Position numbers and translations under genes: made by a program
Part shown: piece after piece, positions 28,248-38,100 of the stretch
How positions within the stretch are numbered: the first letter of the stretch is position 1
Layout: the number at the start of each line of letters is the position of its first letter
From: Hyphomicrobiales bacterium
GTDB lineage: Bacteria > Pseudomonadota > Alphaproteobacteria > Rhizobiales > Rhizobiaceae
Reading direction: 5' to 3'
Assembly: GCA_900468535.1 (NCBI GenBank)
Contig: UBTY01000012.1
Coordinates: 222,478 to 286,477 of the forward strand
Length of the DNA: 64,000 bases
The notes under the pieces: generated by a model
Database searches by the model: none
What the model was told of the DNA's origin: nothing
Seen by the model: only the letters and a program-made list of their open reading frames with translations

Positions 28248-29747
28248 ATGACCACTCAGCCGTCCGACAATGCGCTCAAGCAACGCCTTGACTTCATCGA
28301 GCTGGACGATGATGCGCGGATGGCACTGCGCGAAATGCGTCCTGCCATTTCGGAGCTGCTTGGTGCCGCTCTCGACAAATTCTACGGCAAGCTCGGCAAG
28401 ACGGCTGCGGTTGCGAAGTTCTTCTCCGACAAGAACCACATGAACCACGCCAAGGAACGTCAGGAAGCCCACTGGGCCAATTTGGCGGGCGGCAACTTCG
28501 ATGAATCCTACGTGAAGGGCGTCACCGCTGTCGGTCGGACGCACGCGCGCATCGGCCTTGAGCCGCGCTGGTATATTGGTGGTTACGCGCTGCTGATGAG
28601 CGACCTCATCAAGGGCCTCATGGACAAGCAGTGGCCGTCACGCTTTGCACGCCAGCAGGGCAAGGTGCTCGCCGAAAAGCTTGCGGCTGTCGTAAAGGCA
28701 GCCATGCTGGACATGGATTACTCAATCTCCGTCTATCTCGATACGCTCGACGAAAAGCGCAAGCAGCTTGAGGAGGAGCGCGCGAAGGCCGAGGCCGATC
28801 AGGCGCTGGCGCTCAGCCACCTTCGTCACGGATTGGAGGCGCTTTCTAACGGCGACCTCGAGGCAACCCTGCCGTCCGATCTGCCTGGCAGCTTCAAGGA
28901 GATGGCGGACGACTACAATCGCGCCGTAGCTGCCTTGCGCACGTCCTTTGCATCGGTACGCGCAACCTCCGGCGAAATTCTTCAGGGCACCGACGTCATC
29001 GCCAAGGGCTCTGATGACCTGGCGTTGCGCACCGCGCAACAGGCCGCCGGCGTCGAGGAAAGCTCGGCTGCCCTGCAGCAGCTCTCGGTCAGCGTCGGCC
29101 AGACGGCCGCCAATGCCGAGAAGGCTTCGGCAGCCGTGCGTGAAACACAGCAGAAGGCGAAAAACTCCGGCGAGCTCGTCACCAGCGCCGTATCGGCGAT
29201 GGCCGAGATCGAGAAGTCCTCGACCGAGATTTCAAAGATCATCGGCGTCATCGATGAAATCGCCTTCCAGACCAACCTGCTGGCCTTGAATGCCGGCGTC
29301 GAGGCGGCCCGCGCAGGTGATGCGGGCAAGGGGTTTGCCGTCGTCGCGCAGGAAGTTCGCCAACTCGCGCAGCGGACCGCCGACGCAGCAAAGGAAATCA
29401 AGAACCTGATTTCGCAGAGCTCGTCCCAGGTCAATGAAGGCGTCGATATCGTCAGCAGCACCGGCGAAGCGCTGAGCGACATGATCAACCGCATCGACAT
29501 CATCAACCGCTTCGTGGCCGATATCGCGGCCGCGGCGCGCGATCAGGCAACCGGCGTCAATGAAGTCAGCGTCGCCATTCGCAATATGGATACGATCACC
29601 CAGCAGAACTCCGGCATGGTGGAGCGCACATCCGAGGAGACGCGCCGCCTGCGCAGCGAGGTCGACAGCCTTGTGGGCCTGCTGCAGCGCTTCCGCACCG
29701 GCGCCCCGGAGCGGGCCATGCCGGTGGCTTCCCGCCGCGCCGCGTAA
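28248..29747 (+). CDS. Soluble globin-coupled chemotaxis transducer (HemAT-like)
   Basis: A 499-residue cytoplasmic receptor without membrane segments. Residues 1-165 are a sensor globin: the proximal haem ligand is His99 in [18 protein letters not shown], the same context as in HemAT. A short linker and HAMP-like segment (about 185-245) lead to the signalling domain with tip [16 protein letters not shown] near residue 340. HemAT proteins bind oxygen and steer aerotaxis; oxygen as ligand is inferred here. Unlike the two membrane receptors in this window it lacks a C-terminal NWEEF docking peptide. It is followed by a hairpin terminator. Confidence 0.93.
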   Translation: MTTQPSDNALKQRLDFIELDDDARMALREMRPAISELLGAALDKFYGKLGKTAAVAKFFSDKNHMNHAKERQEAHWANLAGGNFDESYVKGVTAVGRTHARIGLEPRWYIGGYALLMSDLIKGLMDKQWPSRFARQQGKVLAEKLAAVVKAAMLDMDYSISVYLDTLDEKRKQLEEERAKAEADQALALSHLRHGLEALSNGDLEATLPSDLPGSFKEMADDYNRAVAALRTSFASVRATSGEILQGTDVIAKGSDDLALRTAQQAAGVEESSAALQQLSVSVGQTAANAEKASAAVRETQQKAKNSGELVTSAVSAMAEIEKSSTEISKIIGVIDEIAFQTNLLALNAGVEAARAGDAGKGFAVVAQEVRQLAQRTADAAKEIKNLISQSSSQVNEGVDIVSSTGEALSDMINRIDIINRFVADIAAAARDQATGVNEVSVAIRNMDTITQQNSGMVERTSEETRRLRSEVDSLVGLLQRFRTGAPERAMPVASRRAA

Positions 29748-29766
29748 CGTAAAGCCAATGAAATTC

Positions 29767-29798
29767 CCGACGGCCGCGCAAAAAAGCGCGGCCGTCGG
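29767..29798 (+). terminator. Hairpin terminator after the globin-coupled receptor
   Basis: A 13-base perfect stem (29767-29779 with 29786-29798) closing an A6 loop, followed by only three T. Very stable; the short T tract makes it a moderate intrinsic terminator. Confidence 0.65.
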
Positions 29799-29845
29799 CT
29801 TTCGGATAATTCCATCGGGCGGAAAGATGCGTTATGGGAACGGCC

Positions 29846-30361
29846 ATGACCATCAAGCCACTTATCATTCTTCCCGATCCGCTGCTGCGCCAGGTTTCCA
29901 AGCCTATCGAACGTGTCGACAGCGATCTTCAGCGTCTCGCCGACGATATGCTCGAGACGATGTACGATGCACCCGGCATCGGCCTGGCCGCCATTCAGAT
30001 CGGCGTTCCGCGCCGCATGCTGGTAATTGATGTCTCGCGTGAGGGCGAGGAGAAGCAACCGCTCGTCTTCATCAATCCCGAAGTCGTCAAATCGTCCGAT
30101 GAGCGTTCCGTCTACGAGGAAGGCTGCCTTTCGATCCCCGACTACTACGCGGAAGTCGAACGTCCGGCGACAATCGGCGTCAAGTATCTCGACCGTGATG
30201 GAAAAGAACAGCTGATCGATGCCGACGGATTGCTGGCGACTTGCCTGCAGCACGAGATCGACCACTTGAACGGTGTACTGTTCATCGATCATATTTCTCG
30301 GCTGAAGCGCGAGATGGTGATCAAGAAGTTCGCCAAGGCTGCGAAAGCCAAAGCGATCTGA
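29846..30361 (+). CDS. def: Peptide deformylase
   Basis: Def removes the N-formyl group from new proteins using a ferrous iron centre. The 171-residue protein has all three family motifs: GIGLAA (44-49), EGCLS with metal ligand Cys94, and HEIDH with His136 and His140 and the catalytic Glu. ATG 29846 ([14 protein letters not shown]) matches rhizobial Def; an ATG at 29834 would add four residues. It is followed by fmt and truA, the usual rhizobial order. Confidence 0.96.
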   Translation: MTIKPLIILPDPLLRQVSKPIERVDSDLQRLADDMLETMYDAPGIGLAAIQIGVPRRMLVIDVSREGEEKQPLVFINPEVVKSSDERSVYEEGCLSIPDYYAEVERPATIGVKYLDRDGKEQLIDADGLLATCLQHEIDHLNGVLFIDHISRLKREMVIKKFAKAAKAKAI

Positions 30362-30514
30362 GCCGTTATCGTAGCGCCGGTGACTTGCGGTCATCGGGCG
30401 CTATGATTGCTACGACCAGCGTCGCAGCGTGCGTCTCACAAAAGGCATTGGCAGCAGATCTCCAGCTCGCACAACCGTTGAAAGACGCTGGATCCTGAGG
30501 ACAGGCGGGAAAGA

Positions 30515-31450
30515 ATGTCTCTACGTATCGTTTTCATGGGGACGCCGGAGTTTTCGGTCGCGACATTGCGCAGCCTGGTCGATGCCGGCCATACAATCGC
30601 GGCCGTCTATACGCAGCCGCCGCGACCCGGCGGGCGGCGCGGCCTGGACCTGCAGAAGTCGCCGGTGCATCAGGCGGCGGAACTGCTCGGCATTCCTGTC
30701 TTCACTCCGGTCAACTTCAAGGAACAGGCGGAGCGCGAGCACTTCATCGCGCTGCAGGCCGACGTTGCCGTCGTGGTCGCATACGGGTTGCTGTTGCCTG
30801 AGGCCATCCTGAACGGCACGCGCTACGGCTGCTACAACGGCCACGCATCGTTGCTGCCGCGTTGGCGGGGTGCTGCGCCGATCCAGCGCGCGATCATGGC
30901 AGGCGACGAAAAGACCGGCATGATGGTGATGAAGATGGACAAGGGCCTCGATACCGGCCCGGTCGCTCTCACCAGCGAAGTCGAAATCGGGCCGAACATG
31001 ACCGGCGGCGAGTTGCACGACAGGTTGATGCACGCGGGCGCAAAGGCAATGGCCGCAGCAATGGTGAAGCTTGAGATGGGCGATCTGCCGCTGACGCCGC
31101 AGGCGACCGATGGCGTGCTCTACGCCGCCAAGCTCGACAAGGGCGAGACGCGGATCGACTTTTCGAAGAATGCGGCCGATGTTCACAATCACATTCGCGG
31201 TCTGGCGCCGTTTCCGGGTGCCTGGTTCGAAGTCGAGATCGGCGGCAAGCCGGAGCGCGTCAAGGTGCTCGGCTCCGAACTGGCGGAAGGCTCCGGGCCG
31301 GCAGGCGAACTGATCAGCAACGATCTCGTCGTTGCCTGCGCTTCCGGTGCTGTCAGGCTGACGAAACTGCAGAAGGCCGGTGGCAAGGCGCTTGCCGCTG
31401 CCGACTTCCTCCGCGGCACGGCACTTGCAGCCGGCACGAGGCTCGCCTGA
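30515..31450 (+). CDS. fmt: Methionyl-tRNA formyltransferase
   Basis: Fmt formylates Met-tRNA(fMet) with 10-formyl-THF for initiation. The 311-residue protein has the N-terminal FMGTPEFSV start, the catalytic segment [18 protein letters not shown] with Asn108 and His110 (normally N-I-H; here N-G-H, a conservative change), a formyl-THF region [15 protein letters not shown] and a C-terminal OB-like tRNA-binding domain. The stop codon TGA shares its last base with the ATG of truA, so translation is coupled. A 153-base gap separates it from def. Confidence 0.95.
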   Translation: MSLRIVFMGTPEFSVATLRSLVDAGHTIAAVYTQPPRPGGRRGLDLQKSPVHQAAELLGIPVFTPVNFKEQAEREHFIALQADVAVVVAYGLLLPEAILNGTRYGCYNGHASLLPRWRGAAPIQRAIMAGDEKTGMMVMKMDKGLDTGPVALTSEVEIGPNMTGGELHDRLMHAGAKAMAAAMVKLEMGDLPLTPQATDGVLYAAKLDKGETRIDFSKNAADVHNHIRGLAPFPGAWFEVEIGGKPERVKVLGSELAEGSGPAGELISNDLVVACASGAVRLTKLQKAGGKALAAADFLRGTALAAGTRLA

Positions 31451-32256
31451 TGCATCGCTACCGAATGATCGTCGAGTATGACGGTGCACCCTATGTCGGT
31501 TGGCAACGCCAGGACAACGGTCCCTCCGTCCAGGGCGCGATCGAGAAGGCAATCTTCTCCGCGAGTGGTGAAACGGTCTCGATCCGCGGCGCCGGTCGCA
31601 CCGATTCCGGCGTTCACGCCATGGGGCAGGTGATCCATGCCGACCTCGCCCGGGAATGGGCGCCGTTCAAGCTGCAGAACGCCCTCAATGCTCATCTGAA
31701 GCTCGCCGGCGAACGCGTCGCGATCCTTGAGGTGCTTGCCGCGAATGAATTTTTCGACGCGCGCTTCTCTGCTGAACGTCGCCACTATCTCTATCGTATC
31801 ATCACACGGCGCGCGCCGCTCGCGATCGAGGCCGGCAAGGCGTGGTGGGTTCCGAAGGCGCTCGATCACGAGGCCATGCACGCCGCAGCCCAGACGCTTG
31901 TCGGCAAGCATGATTTCTCGACCTTCCGCTCGGCGCATTGCCAGGCGAACAGTCCGATACGAACGCTTGACCGACTCGACGTCACGCGAAGCGGCGAACT
32001 CATCGAAATTCGTGCAACGGCCCAGAGTTTCCTGCACAATCAGATCCGGTCCTTTGCCGGAACGCTGAAGCTTGCGGGTGAAGGAAAGTGGACGCCTGAG
32101 GATGTTCGCGCCGCGCTGGATGCCCGCGACCGCAAGGCCTGCGGCCCGGTCGCACCGCCTGATGGTCTTTATTTCATGCAGGTGGATTATCCGGCGATCA
32201 TCATGGACCGGCGAAAGCCCATGGAGGCAGGCAATGACGACGACGATCTATCATAA
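31450..32256 (+). CDS. truA: tRNA pseudouridine(38-40) synthase
   Basis: TruA makes pseudouridine at positions 38-40 of the tRNA anticodon arm. The 268-residue protein has the catalytic Asp52 in [14 protein letters not shown], the family start [14 protein letters not shown] and the C-terminal [13 protein letters not shown] motif. The ATG overlaps the fmt stop (TGATG). Its 3' end overlaps the next gene by 23 bases. Confidence 0.95.
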   Translation: MHRYRMIVEYDGAPYVGWQRQDNGPSVQGAIEKAIFSASGETVSIRGAGRTDSGVHAMGQVIHADLAREWAPFKLQNALNAHLKLAGERVAILEVLAANEFFDARFSAERRHYLYRIITRRAPLAIEAGKAWWVPKALDHEAMHAAAQTLVGKHDFSTFRSAHCQANSPIRTLDRLDVTRSGELIEIRATAQSFLHNQIRSFAGTLKLAGEGKWTPEDVRAALDARDRKACGPVAPPDGLYFMQVDYPAIIMDRRKPMEAGNDDDDLS

Positions 32257-32638
32257 CCCGGCGTGCGGCACGTCCCGCAATACACTGGCGATGATCCGTC
32301 AGTCGGGCGAAGAGCCTGAGGTCATCGAATATCTGAAGACGCCGCCGAGCCGCGAAACGCTGGTGGAGTTAGTGGCTGCCATGGGCGGATCGGTTCGGGC
32401 GCTGCTGCGCGAGAAGGGGACACCCTACGCCGAACTCGGACTCGACGATCCCGAACTCAGCGACGAGCAGTTGCTTGATGCGATGCTGGCGCACCCGATC
32501 CTCATCAACAGACCGATCGTCGTGACGGAGAAGGGCGTACGCTTGTGCCGCCCCTCTGAAACCGTGCTGGAAATTCTACCCAATGCGTCCATCGGCACCT
32601 TCACCAAGGAAGACGGCGAAGTGGTTTCCCCCAAATAG
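32234..32638 (+). CDS. ArsC-family (glutaredoxin-dependent arsenate reductase-like) protein
   Basis: A 134-residue thioredoxin-fold protein of the ArsC family. The catalytic Cys11 is in [11 protein letters not shown], and the substrate-binding arginines occur in the [17 protein letters not shown] segment, as in plasmid R773 ArsC. Glutaredoxin-linked arsenate reduction is the family reaction, but no arsenite pump or ArsR gene lies nearby, so it may instead act as a YfgD/ArsC-like housekeeping reductase. The ATG at 32234 has a GGAGG site 6 bases upstream and lies inside the truA coding region. Confidence 0.85.
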   Translation: MTTTIYHNPACGTSRNTLAMIRQSGEEPEVIEYLKTPPSRETLVELVAAMGGSVRALLREKGTPYAELGLDDPELSDEQLLDAMLAHPILINRPIVVTEKGVRLCRPSETVLEILPNASIGTFTKEDGEVVSPK

Positions 32639-32641
32639 GGA

Positions 32642-33238
32642 TCAGACGGGATAGACGCCCAGAAAGCGCTGGAGATATTCCGAAAGAAGCAGCGTCGGCA
32701 CCAGAAGCACCAGCGTCATCGCGCCGACAAGCAGGCCGTTGCCATAGAAGATCATGCGCAGGATGCGAGCGATAGCGAAGATCTGCGCGAGCATGAAGGC
32801 GAGCAGCAGCAGCGATACCAGGCCGATAAGGCCGGGTGCGAAAAACACCACGGCCAGCAGCAGGCCGTTGATGTAGGAGAGCGGTACGCCGAGCCAGTTG
32901 ACGCTGACGACCACAGGCGCGAAACGCTCGCCCTTGTGAAAAGCAAGCAGCAGAAGCCCGGCCAGCACCAGTGGCACGAACCAGTTCGCGACCTCGACAA
33001 GCCCGAGACGGAAGTAGAAGATCATCCCGACGTCGGTATGAGGCGGCATCGTCTGCAAGAATGCCTGGCGCCACCAGAGCCACGAAATACCCATTGGTGG
33101 CAGGCACCAGAAGATCGCCCAGAACGAGCGATTGACGCCACGCTCGGACATATCGAGAAAGCGAAAGCCGCGCGGGTCCATCTGGATCAGCAGCCACAGC
33201 CCCGCCAGATAGTACTGAACCTCTCTAAAGCCCGGCAT
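32642..33238 (-). CDS. Unidentified multi-pass membrane protein downstream of dapE
   Basis: A 198-residue hydrophobic protein with about five predicted membrane segments (roughly 38-57, 72-98, 108-132, 134-160 and 165-190). I do not recognise a family. The N-terminal part, with [19 protein letters not shown], is soluble and lies before the first helix. The ATG lies inside the dapE 3' end (14-base overlap), so it is part of the dapD-dapE transcript. It ends 3 bases from the convergent ArsC-like gene. Confidence 0.8.
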   Translation of the reverse strand: MPGFREVQYYLAGLWLLIQMDPRGFRFLDMSERGVNRSFWAIFWCLPPMGISWLWWRQAFLQTMPPHTDVGMIFYFRLGLVEVANWFVPLVLAGLLLLAFHKGERFAPVVVSVNWLGVPLSYINGLLLAVVFFAPGLIGLVSLLLLAFMLAQIFAIARILRMIFYGNGLLVGAMTLVLLVPTLLLSEYLQRFLGVYPV

Positions 33239-34418
33239 TCGCGAACCAGCGCTCGATGAAGGTCTCGTAGATCGCGGTCAGCTGCTCGAGATCGGCAACA
33301 GCGACCCGTTCGTCGACCATGTGCATCGTCTGGCCGACAAGGCCGAACTCCACAACCGGGCAATAATCCTTGATGAAGCGGGCATCGGACGTGCCGCCCG
33401 TCGTCGAAAGCTTCGGCGACTGGCCGGTGACGCTCTCGACGGCGGAGGACAGCGAGGCGATCAGCGCATTGTTGCGCGTCAGGAACACGTGGCTGGGGCG
33501 CTCGGCCCAGACGATGTCGTACTTCAGCGGCGCGCGACCGGGGCGCAGCACACCGTCTGCGGCGGCCGCATCAAGACGGCGCACGATCTCCTGCTGCAGG
33601 CTATCGGCCGTCCAGCTGTCGTTGAAGCGGATGTTGAAGCTCGCTGTCGCCTTGGCGGGAACAACGTTCGTCGCCGGGTTGCCGACGTCGACAGTCGTGA
33701 CCTCGAGGTTCGACGGCTGGAAGTTTTCGGTACCGGCGTCGAACGGCGGATGCATAAGCGCCTGCGTCAGCTGCAGGATGCCGCGCACGGCGTTGTCGGC
33801 GAGATGCGGATAGGCGGCATGGCCCTGGACGCCGTGGACGGTGATCTTGCCGGAAAGGGAACCGCGGCGGCCGATCTTGATCATATCGCCGAGCCTGTCG
33901 GGGTTCGTCGGCTCGCCGACGAGGCAGGCATCCCAGCGCTCGCCCTGTTCGGCAGCCCATTGCAGCAGCTTGATCGTGCCGTTGATCGCCGGACCTTCTT
34001 CGTCGCCAGTAATCAGGAAGGAGATCGAGCCCTTCGGAGCGCCGTGCTTCTCGATATTGCGGGCGACGGCGGCCACGAAGCAGGCGATCCCGCCCTTCAT
34101 GTCGACGGCACCGCGGCCGAACAGCTCGCCATCAGCGATCTCGGCTGCAAAGGGAGGGTGCGTCCACGCGCCTTCGTCGCCAACCGGGACCACGTCGGTA
34201 TGGCCCGCAAACATCAGGTGCGGACCGTCACTGCCGAGACGGGCGTAGAGATTTTCGATATCGGGCGTGCCCGCTTCCGTCGCCTTGACCTTGTCCACCT
34301 TGAAACCAAGCGGAGCAAGCATGGCGTCGAGCGCCGAGAGCGCGCCGCCTTCGGCAGGGGTTACGGACGGGCAGCGGATAAGGGTCTGCAGATTTGCAAC
34401 GGGATCGATAGCGGTCAT
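33225..34418 (-). CDS. dapE: Succinyl-diaminopimelate desuccinylase
   Basis: DapE releases succinate from N-succinyl-LL-diaminopimelate in the lysine/peptidoglycan pathway, with two zinc ions. The 397-residue M20 peptidase-fold protein shows the metal and catalytic segments [12 protein letters not shown] (His73), [23 protein letters not shown] (Glu-Glu) and VGEPTN, then the late His in [12 protein letters not shown] 34418 is used ([16 protein letters not shown]); the frame opens at 34448. dapD lies directly upstream on the same strand, giving two successive pathway genes. Confidence 0.95.
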   Translation of the reverse strand: MTAIDPVANLQTLIRCPSVTPAEGGALSALDAMLAPLGFKVDKVKATEAGTPDIENLYARLGSDGPHLMFAGHTDVVPVGDEGAWTHPPFAAEIADGELFGRGAVDMKGGIACFVAAVARNIEKHGAPKGSISFLITGDEEGPAINGTIKLLQWAAEQGERWDACLVGEPTNPDRLGDMIKIGRRGSLSGKITVHGVQGHAAYPHLADNAVRGILQLTQALMHPPFDAGTENFQPSNLEVTTVDVGNPATNVVPAKATASFNIRFNDSWTADSLQQEIVRRLDAAAADGVLRPGRAPLKYDIVWAERPSHVFLTRNNALIASLSSAVESVTGQSPKLSTTGGTSDARFIKDYCPVVEFGLVGQTMHMVDERVAVADLEQLTAIYETFIERWFANAGL

Positions 34419-34565
34419 GGTCGTGGAATTATCCAGCGGGAATGGCAAAGAAATGGCAAGGCGATGCAGGTCACCGAACCGAAGGGATGCCGTTTTCTAC
34501 CGGATCGATCCCCGGCTGTCATCACCGCCGCGCCCGCCATGAGGCGCGGCGCGGCGGAGAAGGAA

Positions 34566-35426
34566 TTAATCACGCAGCAGTTCGTTGATGCCGGTCTTCG
34601 AGCGGGTCTTCTCGTCGACCGTCTTGACGATCACGGCGCAATAGAGATGCGGCGCGGCAAGGCCGTTCGGCATGGTGGCATTGCCCGACGGCATCGAGCC
34701 GGCGACGACGACCGAGTAAGGCGGTACTTCGCCGTAGAAGACTTCGCCGGTGGCGCGGTTGACGATCTTGGTCGACTTACCGATGTAGACGCCCATGCCG
34801 AGGACGGAGCCCTCGCGGATGATGCAGCCTTCGACGACTTCCGAGCGGGCGCCGATGAAGCAGTTGTCTTCGATGATCGTCGGGCCGGCCTGCATCGGCT
34901 CAAGCACGCCGCCGATGCCGACGCCGCCGGAGAGGTGCACATGCTTGCCGATCTGCGCGCAGGAGCCGACGGTGGCCCAGGTGTCGACCATCGTGCCCTC
35001 GTCGACGAAGGCGCCGAGGTTGACGAAGGACGGCATCAGCACGACATTCTTGGCGATGTAAGCTGAGCGGCGCACGACGCAGTTCGGAACGGCGCGGAAG
35101 CCGGCGGAGCGGTACTCGCTCTCACCCCAGTTCTCGAACTTGGACGGCACCTTGTCCCACCAAGTCGAGTTGCCCGAGCCGCCCTTGACGACTTCCATGT
35201 CGTTCAGGCGGAAGGACAGGAGAACGGCCTTCTTCAGCCACTGATTGACCTTCCATGCGCCGTCGCTGCCGCGCTCGGCAACGCGCGCCTTGCCACCGTC
35301 GAGAAGTTCGAGCGCTGCTTCAACGGCATCGCGAACTTCGCCCTTAGTGGAGATGTTCACGTTGTCGCGGTTGTCGAAGGCGGCTTCGATGGTCTTTTCG
35401 AGGGAAGAAAGGTCGGTGGCGCTCAT
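34566..35426 (-). CDS. dapD: 2,3,4,5-tetrahydropyridine-2,6-dicarboxylate N-succinyltransferase
   Basis: DapD succinylates tetrahydrodipicolinate, the step before DapC/ArgD and DapE in lysine and diaminopimelate synthesis. The 286-residue protein has a helical N-terminal part and a left-handed beta-helix of hexapeptide repeats (from about 110 to 240, with [20 protein letters not shown] and [20 protein letters not shown]). This is the trimeric acyltransferase layout. dapE follows after 147 bases. Divergent from the LOG-family gene across 193 bases, where its promoter must lie. Confidence 0.95.
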   Translation of the reverse strand: MSATDLSSLEKTIEAAFDNRDNVNISTKGEVRDAVEAALELLDGGKARVAERGSDGAWKVNQWLKKAVLLSFRLNDMEVVKGGSGNSTWWDKVPSKFENWGESEYRSAGFRAVPNCVVRRSAYIAKNVVLMPSFVNLGAFVDEGTMVDTWATVGSCAQIGKHVHLSGGVGIGGVLEPMQAGPTIIEDNCFIGARSEVVEGCIIREGSVLGMGVYIGKSTKIVNRATGEVFYGEVPPYSVVVAGSMPSGNATMPNGLAAPHLYCAVIVKTVDEKTRSKTGINELLRD

Positions 35427-35619
35427 GGGAATTCCTTAAACTTCGATCTTTATCGTGGAGACCGAAGCCTCCGGGAATTGTGATAGGCGGGGTGCGATCT
35501 GCTCTATCGCATGCACGGGTAAAATGGAATGATTTTTCGGGACAGGATCACTCTCCCGATCAACGGCATGAAACGACATACCGGCAAAGGCTGCCGGCGG
35601 TACTGAAAGGCATTTCGAC

Positions 35620-36486
35620 ATGGCAAAGGGAAGAAACGGCAGGCTGAGGCGCAAGGATGGCGTCTGGGATCCGTTGAAGACGAGCGAGACCGACCGGCAG
35701 CGCGCCGAGGCGGTTCCGAAGACGCCGCAGACACTGTCACCGGCCTATCGCCTTGCCTATGCCGACGAGGATTTCCTCTGCCGCGAAGAGCTGCGCCCGA
35801 TCCGGCTGCAGCTTGAATTGATGAAACCGGAAATGCTGCTGACGGAACGCGGCATCAAATCAACAGTCGTGATGTTCGGCGGCGCCCGTATTCCGGCACC
35901 CGGCCAGAGTGCCTGGGCTGCGCGAAACGAGACGCAGCGCGCCAATCTGGAAGCCGCATCGGTCTATTACGACGAGGCGCGCAAGTTCGCCCGGCTGTGC
36001 TCGAAATACTCGGCCGGTTTCGACTTCCATGAGTATGTCGTCGTCACCGGCGGCGGGCCAGGCGTCATGGAAGCCGGTAACCGTGGTGCTGCCGACGAGG
36101 GAGCGCCGTCGATCGGTCTCAACATCGTTCTGCCGCACGAGCAGGCGCCGAACGTCTATGTGACGCCGGAGCTCAGCTTCAATTTCCACTACTTCGCCAT
36201 CCGCAAGATGCACTTCATGGTGCGCGCCAAGGCGATTGCCGTGTTTCCCGGTGGCTTCGGCACGCTCGACGAGTTTTTCGAGTGCCTGACGCTGATCCAG
36301 ACAGGCCGCATGGAGAAGATGCCGCTCATTCTTTTCGGAGAGAAGTTCTGGCGCAGCATCATCAATTTCGAGGCGCTGGCCGAATTCGGCACCATCGCGC
36401 CCGATGACGTCAATCTCATCAGCTTCGTCGATAAGGCCGATGCAGCCTGGAAGATCATCCAGGACTTCTACGAGCATCACGAATAA
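35620..36486 (+). CDS. LOG-family (lysine decarboxylase-like) nucleotide-binding protein
   Basis: A 288-residue Rossmann-like protein of the TIGR00730/LOG family. It has the phosphate-binding VVTGGGPGVMEAGNRGA loop and the diagnostic FPGGFGTLDEFFE motif (PGGxGTxxE). Characterised members are cytokinin riboside 5'-monophosphate phosphoribohydrolases or other nucleoside-monophosphate hydrolases; the old name lysine decarboxylase is wrong for the family. This is the longer bacterial type with a 70-residue N-terminal extension. The physiological substrate here is unknown. AAAGG precedes the ATG. Confidence 0.87.
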   Translation: MAKGRNGRLRRKDGVWDPLKTSETDRQRAEAVPKTPQTLSPAYRLAYADEDFLCREELRPIRLQLELMKPEMLLTERGIKSTVVMFGGARIPAPGQSAWAARNETQRANLEAASVYYDEARKFARLCSKYSAGFDFHEYVVVTGGGPGVMEAGNRGAADEGAPSIGLNIVLPHEQAPNVYVTPELSFNFHYFAIRKMHFMVRAKAIAVFPGGFGTLDEFFECLTLIQTGRMEKMPLILFGEKFWRSIINFEALAEFGTIAPDDVNLISFVDKADAAWKIIQDFYEHHE

Positions 36487-36493
36487 AAAAAGT

Positions 36494-36520
36494 GCCCGCC
36501 GCGCTGGTCGCGGCGGGCTT
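36494..36520. terminator. Terminator between the LOG-family gene and the convergent EF-hand gene
   Basis: A 10-base perfect stem (GCCCGCCGCG at 36494-36503, complement at 36509-36518) with a 5-base loop. A-run before and short T-run after, so it can serve both converging genes. Confidence 0.75.
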
Positions 36521-36540
36521 CACTATCGGTAAGTGATTTC

Positions 36541-37182
36541 TTACGGGAACGGGCGATCGGGCATGTCGGCGATCGAAATGACGCCGTCCTTGTTGCGATC
36601 CATCCACGTAAAGAACTTCTCGAAGGCGGCTTCGGCTTCCTGCTTGGAAATCTGGCCGTTTTCGTCGGTATCGATGCGCTGCATCATCATCATTTCGCGC
36701 ATCATGCCACCGCCGCGCATTCCGTGGCGGCCGGGGCCACCATCAGGTCCACCTTGAGGCGGGGCGGGCTGGGCAGTGTCGGCATCGGCTGGCGGCGGAG
36801 CGGGTGCTCCATCATCCGACGTCATGTCATCGTCGGGTGCCTTGGCCTTGGCCATCTGCGCTTCACGATACTTGCGGATTTCGCCGGGGGTCAGCGACCC
36901 GTCGTTGTTGGTGTCGATCGCGGCAAAGATTGCTTCCATGCCGGTCTTAGCTTCGTCCTTGGTAATCTGGCCGTCCTTGTTCGTGTCGAACTGCTGCAGC
37001 ATCCGAACGAACACGACTTCACGGATCATCGGCATGGACGGTCCGCCGCCCATCATTCTCATGTGACGCGGCTTCGGCGGATGCTTGTGCTTGTCGCCGG
37101 CCGCGGCAAAACTGCTGCCGGCTGCAGCGCCGACAATCAAGACGGAAGAAAGTGCAGCCAGTATCAGCTTGTTCCGAGACAT
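36541..37182 (-). CDS. Exported EF-hand calcium-binding protein with four EF loops
   Basis: A 213-residue protein with a signal peptide (cleavage near residue 27, SSFAAA). Four canonical EF-hand loops are present at 66-77 (DTNKDGQITKDE), 90-101 (DTNNDGSLTPGE), 171-182 (DTDENGQISKQE) and 195-206 (DRNKDGVISIAD). Between the pairs lies a Pro/Ala/Gly-rich acidic linker (about 115-155), and Met/His-rich patches flank the EF pairs (MRMM, GRHGMRGGGMMREMMMM). It is probably a periplasmic calcium or metal sensor/buffer; similar proteins are common in rhizobia. No partner is evident nearby. Confidence 0.88.
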   Translation of the reverse strand: MSRNKLILAALSSVLIVGAAAGSSFAAAGDKHKHPPKPRHMRMMGGGPSMPMIREVVFVRMLQQFDTNKDGQITKDEAKTGMEAIFAAIDTNNDGSLTPGEIRKYREAQMAKAKAPDDDMTSDDGAPAPPPADADTAQPAPPQGGPDGGPGRHGMRGGGMMREMMMMQRIDTDENGQISKQEAEAAFEKFFTWMDRNKDGVISIADMPDRPFP

Positions 37183-37291
37183 CTGAGTTCCTTTCAGTAT
37201 GCAATCTCGTTGGGATCACAGACGAAAAGGTAGAGCCGATATCTCGTTTTGCCCAATTAAAGATCGGTAAGCTGGGTGAACTTTCTGTAAC

Positions 37292-37999
37292 TTAGCCGAT
37301 AATCTTTCCAAGGAAATCAGCAAGATCGTCGGTGACGTAATCGACATGGTCGTCTTCACCGCTGGTCTTTTCCCACCACTCGACAACCGTCTCTTCAAGA
37401 TTGTTCGGCACGAGCAGAACCGTCTGCATGCCGAGCGCCTTCGGAACCTTGAGATTGCGTGGCAGATCCTCGAACATCGCGGCCTTACCCGTCTCCACGC
37501 GCTTCAAGGCAGCGAACTTGTCATAGGTCGCCTGAGCCGGCTTCGGCACGAAGTCGGCGGCAACGATATCGAAAATGTCATCGAAGTGGTCGAGAATGCC
37601 GAGCGCACCAGCCGTCATTTCCGCATGCTTGACGCTGCCGTTGGTGAAGATGAACTTGCGGCCGGGAAGGGCCTTGATCGCAGCGCCAAGCTCCGGCTGT
37701 GCCGTCAGGCTCGAATAGTCGATCGCATGGGCCTTCTCGAGAAAGTCGTTGGGGTCGATGCCGTGGTGGATCATCAGCCCCTGCAGCGTCGTCCCATGAT
37801 CGAGGTAATACTGCTTCTGCAGCTTGCGCGCTTCGTCGCGTTCCATCTGCAACAGCGTCGCCACATAGGCCGTCATGTTCTTGTCGATCTGCGCGAACAG
37901 GTTGACGTGGTGCGGGTAGAGCGTGTTGTCGAGATCGAAAACCCACTCGGTCACGTGCGAGAAATCTGTCTTGGATGGGGTGCGATCAATCTTTGTCAT
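37292..37999 (-). CDS. HAD-family pyrimidine 5'-nucleotidase
   Basis: A 235-residue haloacid dehalogenase hydrolase of the SDT1/pyrimidine 5'-nucleotidase type. Motif I is VFDLDNTLYPHH (nucleophile Asp21, acid Asp23), motif II is FIFTNGS, motif III the Lys of DFVPKPAQ, and motif IV FEDLPRNL. The family removes phosphate from UMP/CMP or related compounds. ATG 37999 (MTKIDRTP) is preferred over the ATG at 38041; neither has a strong ribosome site. Divergent from ada. Confidence 0.86.
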   Translation of the reverse strand: MTKIDRTPSKTDFSHVTEWVFDLDNTLYPHHVNLFAQIDKNMTAYVATLLQMERDEARKLQKQYYLDHGTTLQGLMIHHGIDPNDFLEKAHAIDYSSLTAQPELGAAIKALPGRKFIFTNGSVKHAEMTAGALGILDHFDDIFDIVAADFVPKPAQATYDKFAALKRVETGKAAMFEDLPRNLKVPKALGMQTVLLVPNNLEETVVEWWEKTSGEDDHVDYVTDDLADFLGKIIG

Positions 38000-38100
38000 G
38001 GCCGCGTTATGCCACGGCTTGCTGCGCAAGGAAATCGGCAAGAAAAAATAGACGCCCGATTTGCGGCGGACGCAGCCGGGAAGGGATGGTAGAACGCCAC

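Noticed and set aside
33321..35066. A 581-residue plus-strand frame opposite dapE and dapD
   Set aside because: It spans two convincing genes on the other strand and their intergenic gap; no ribosome site or domain.
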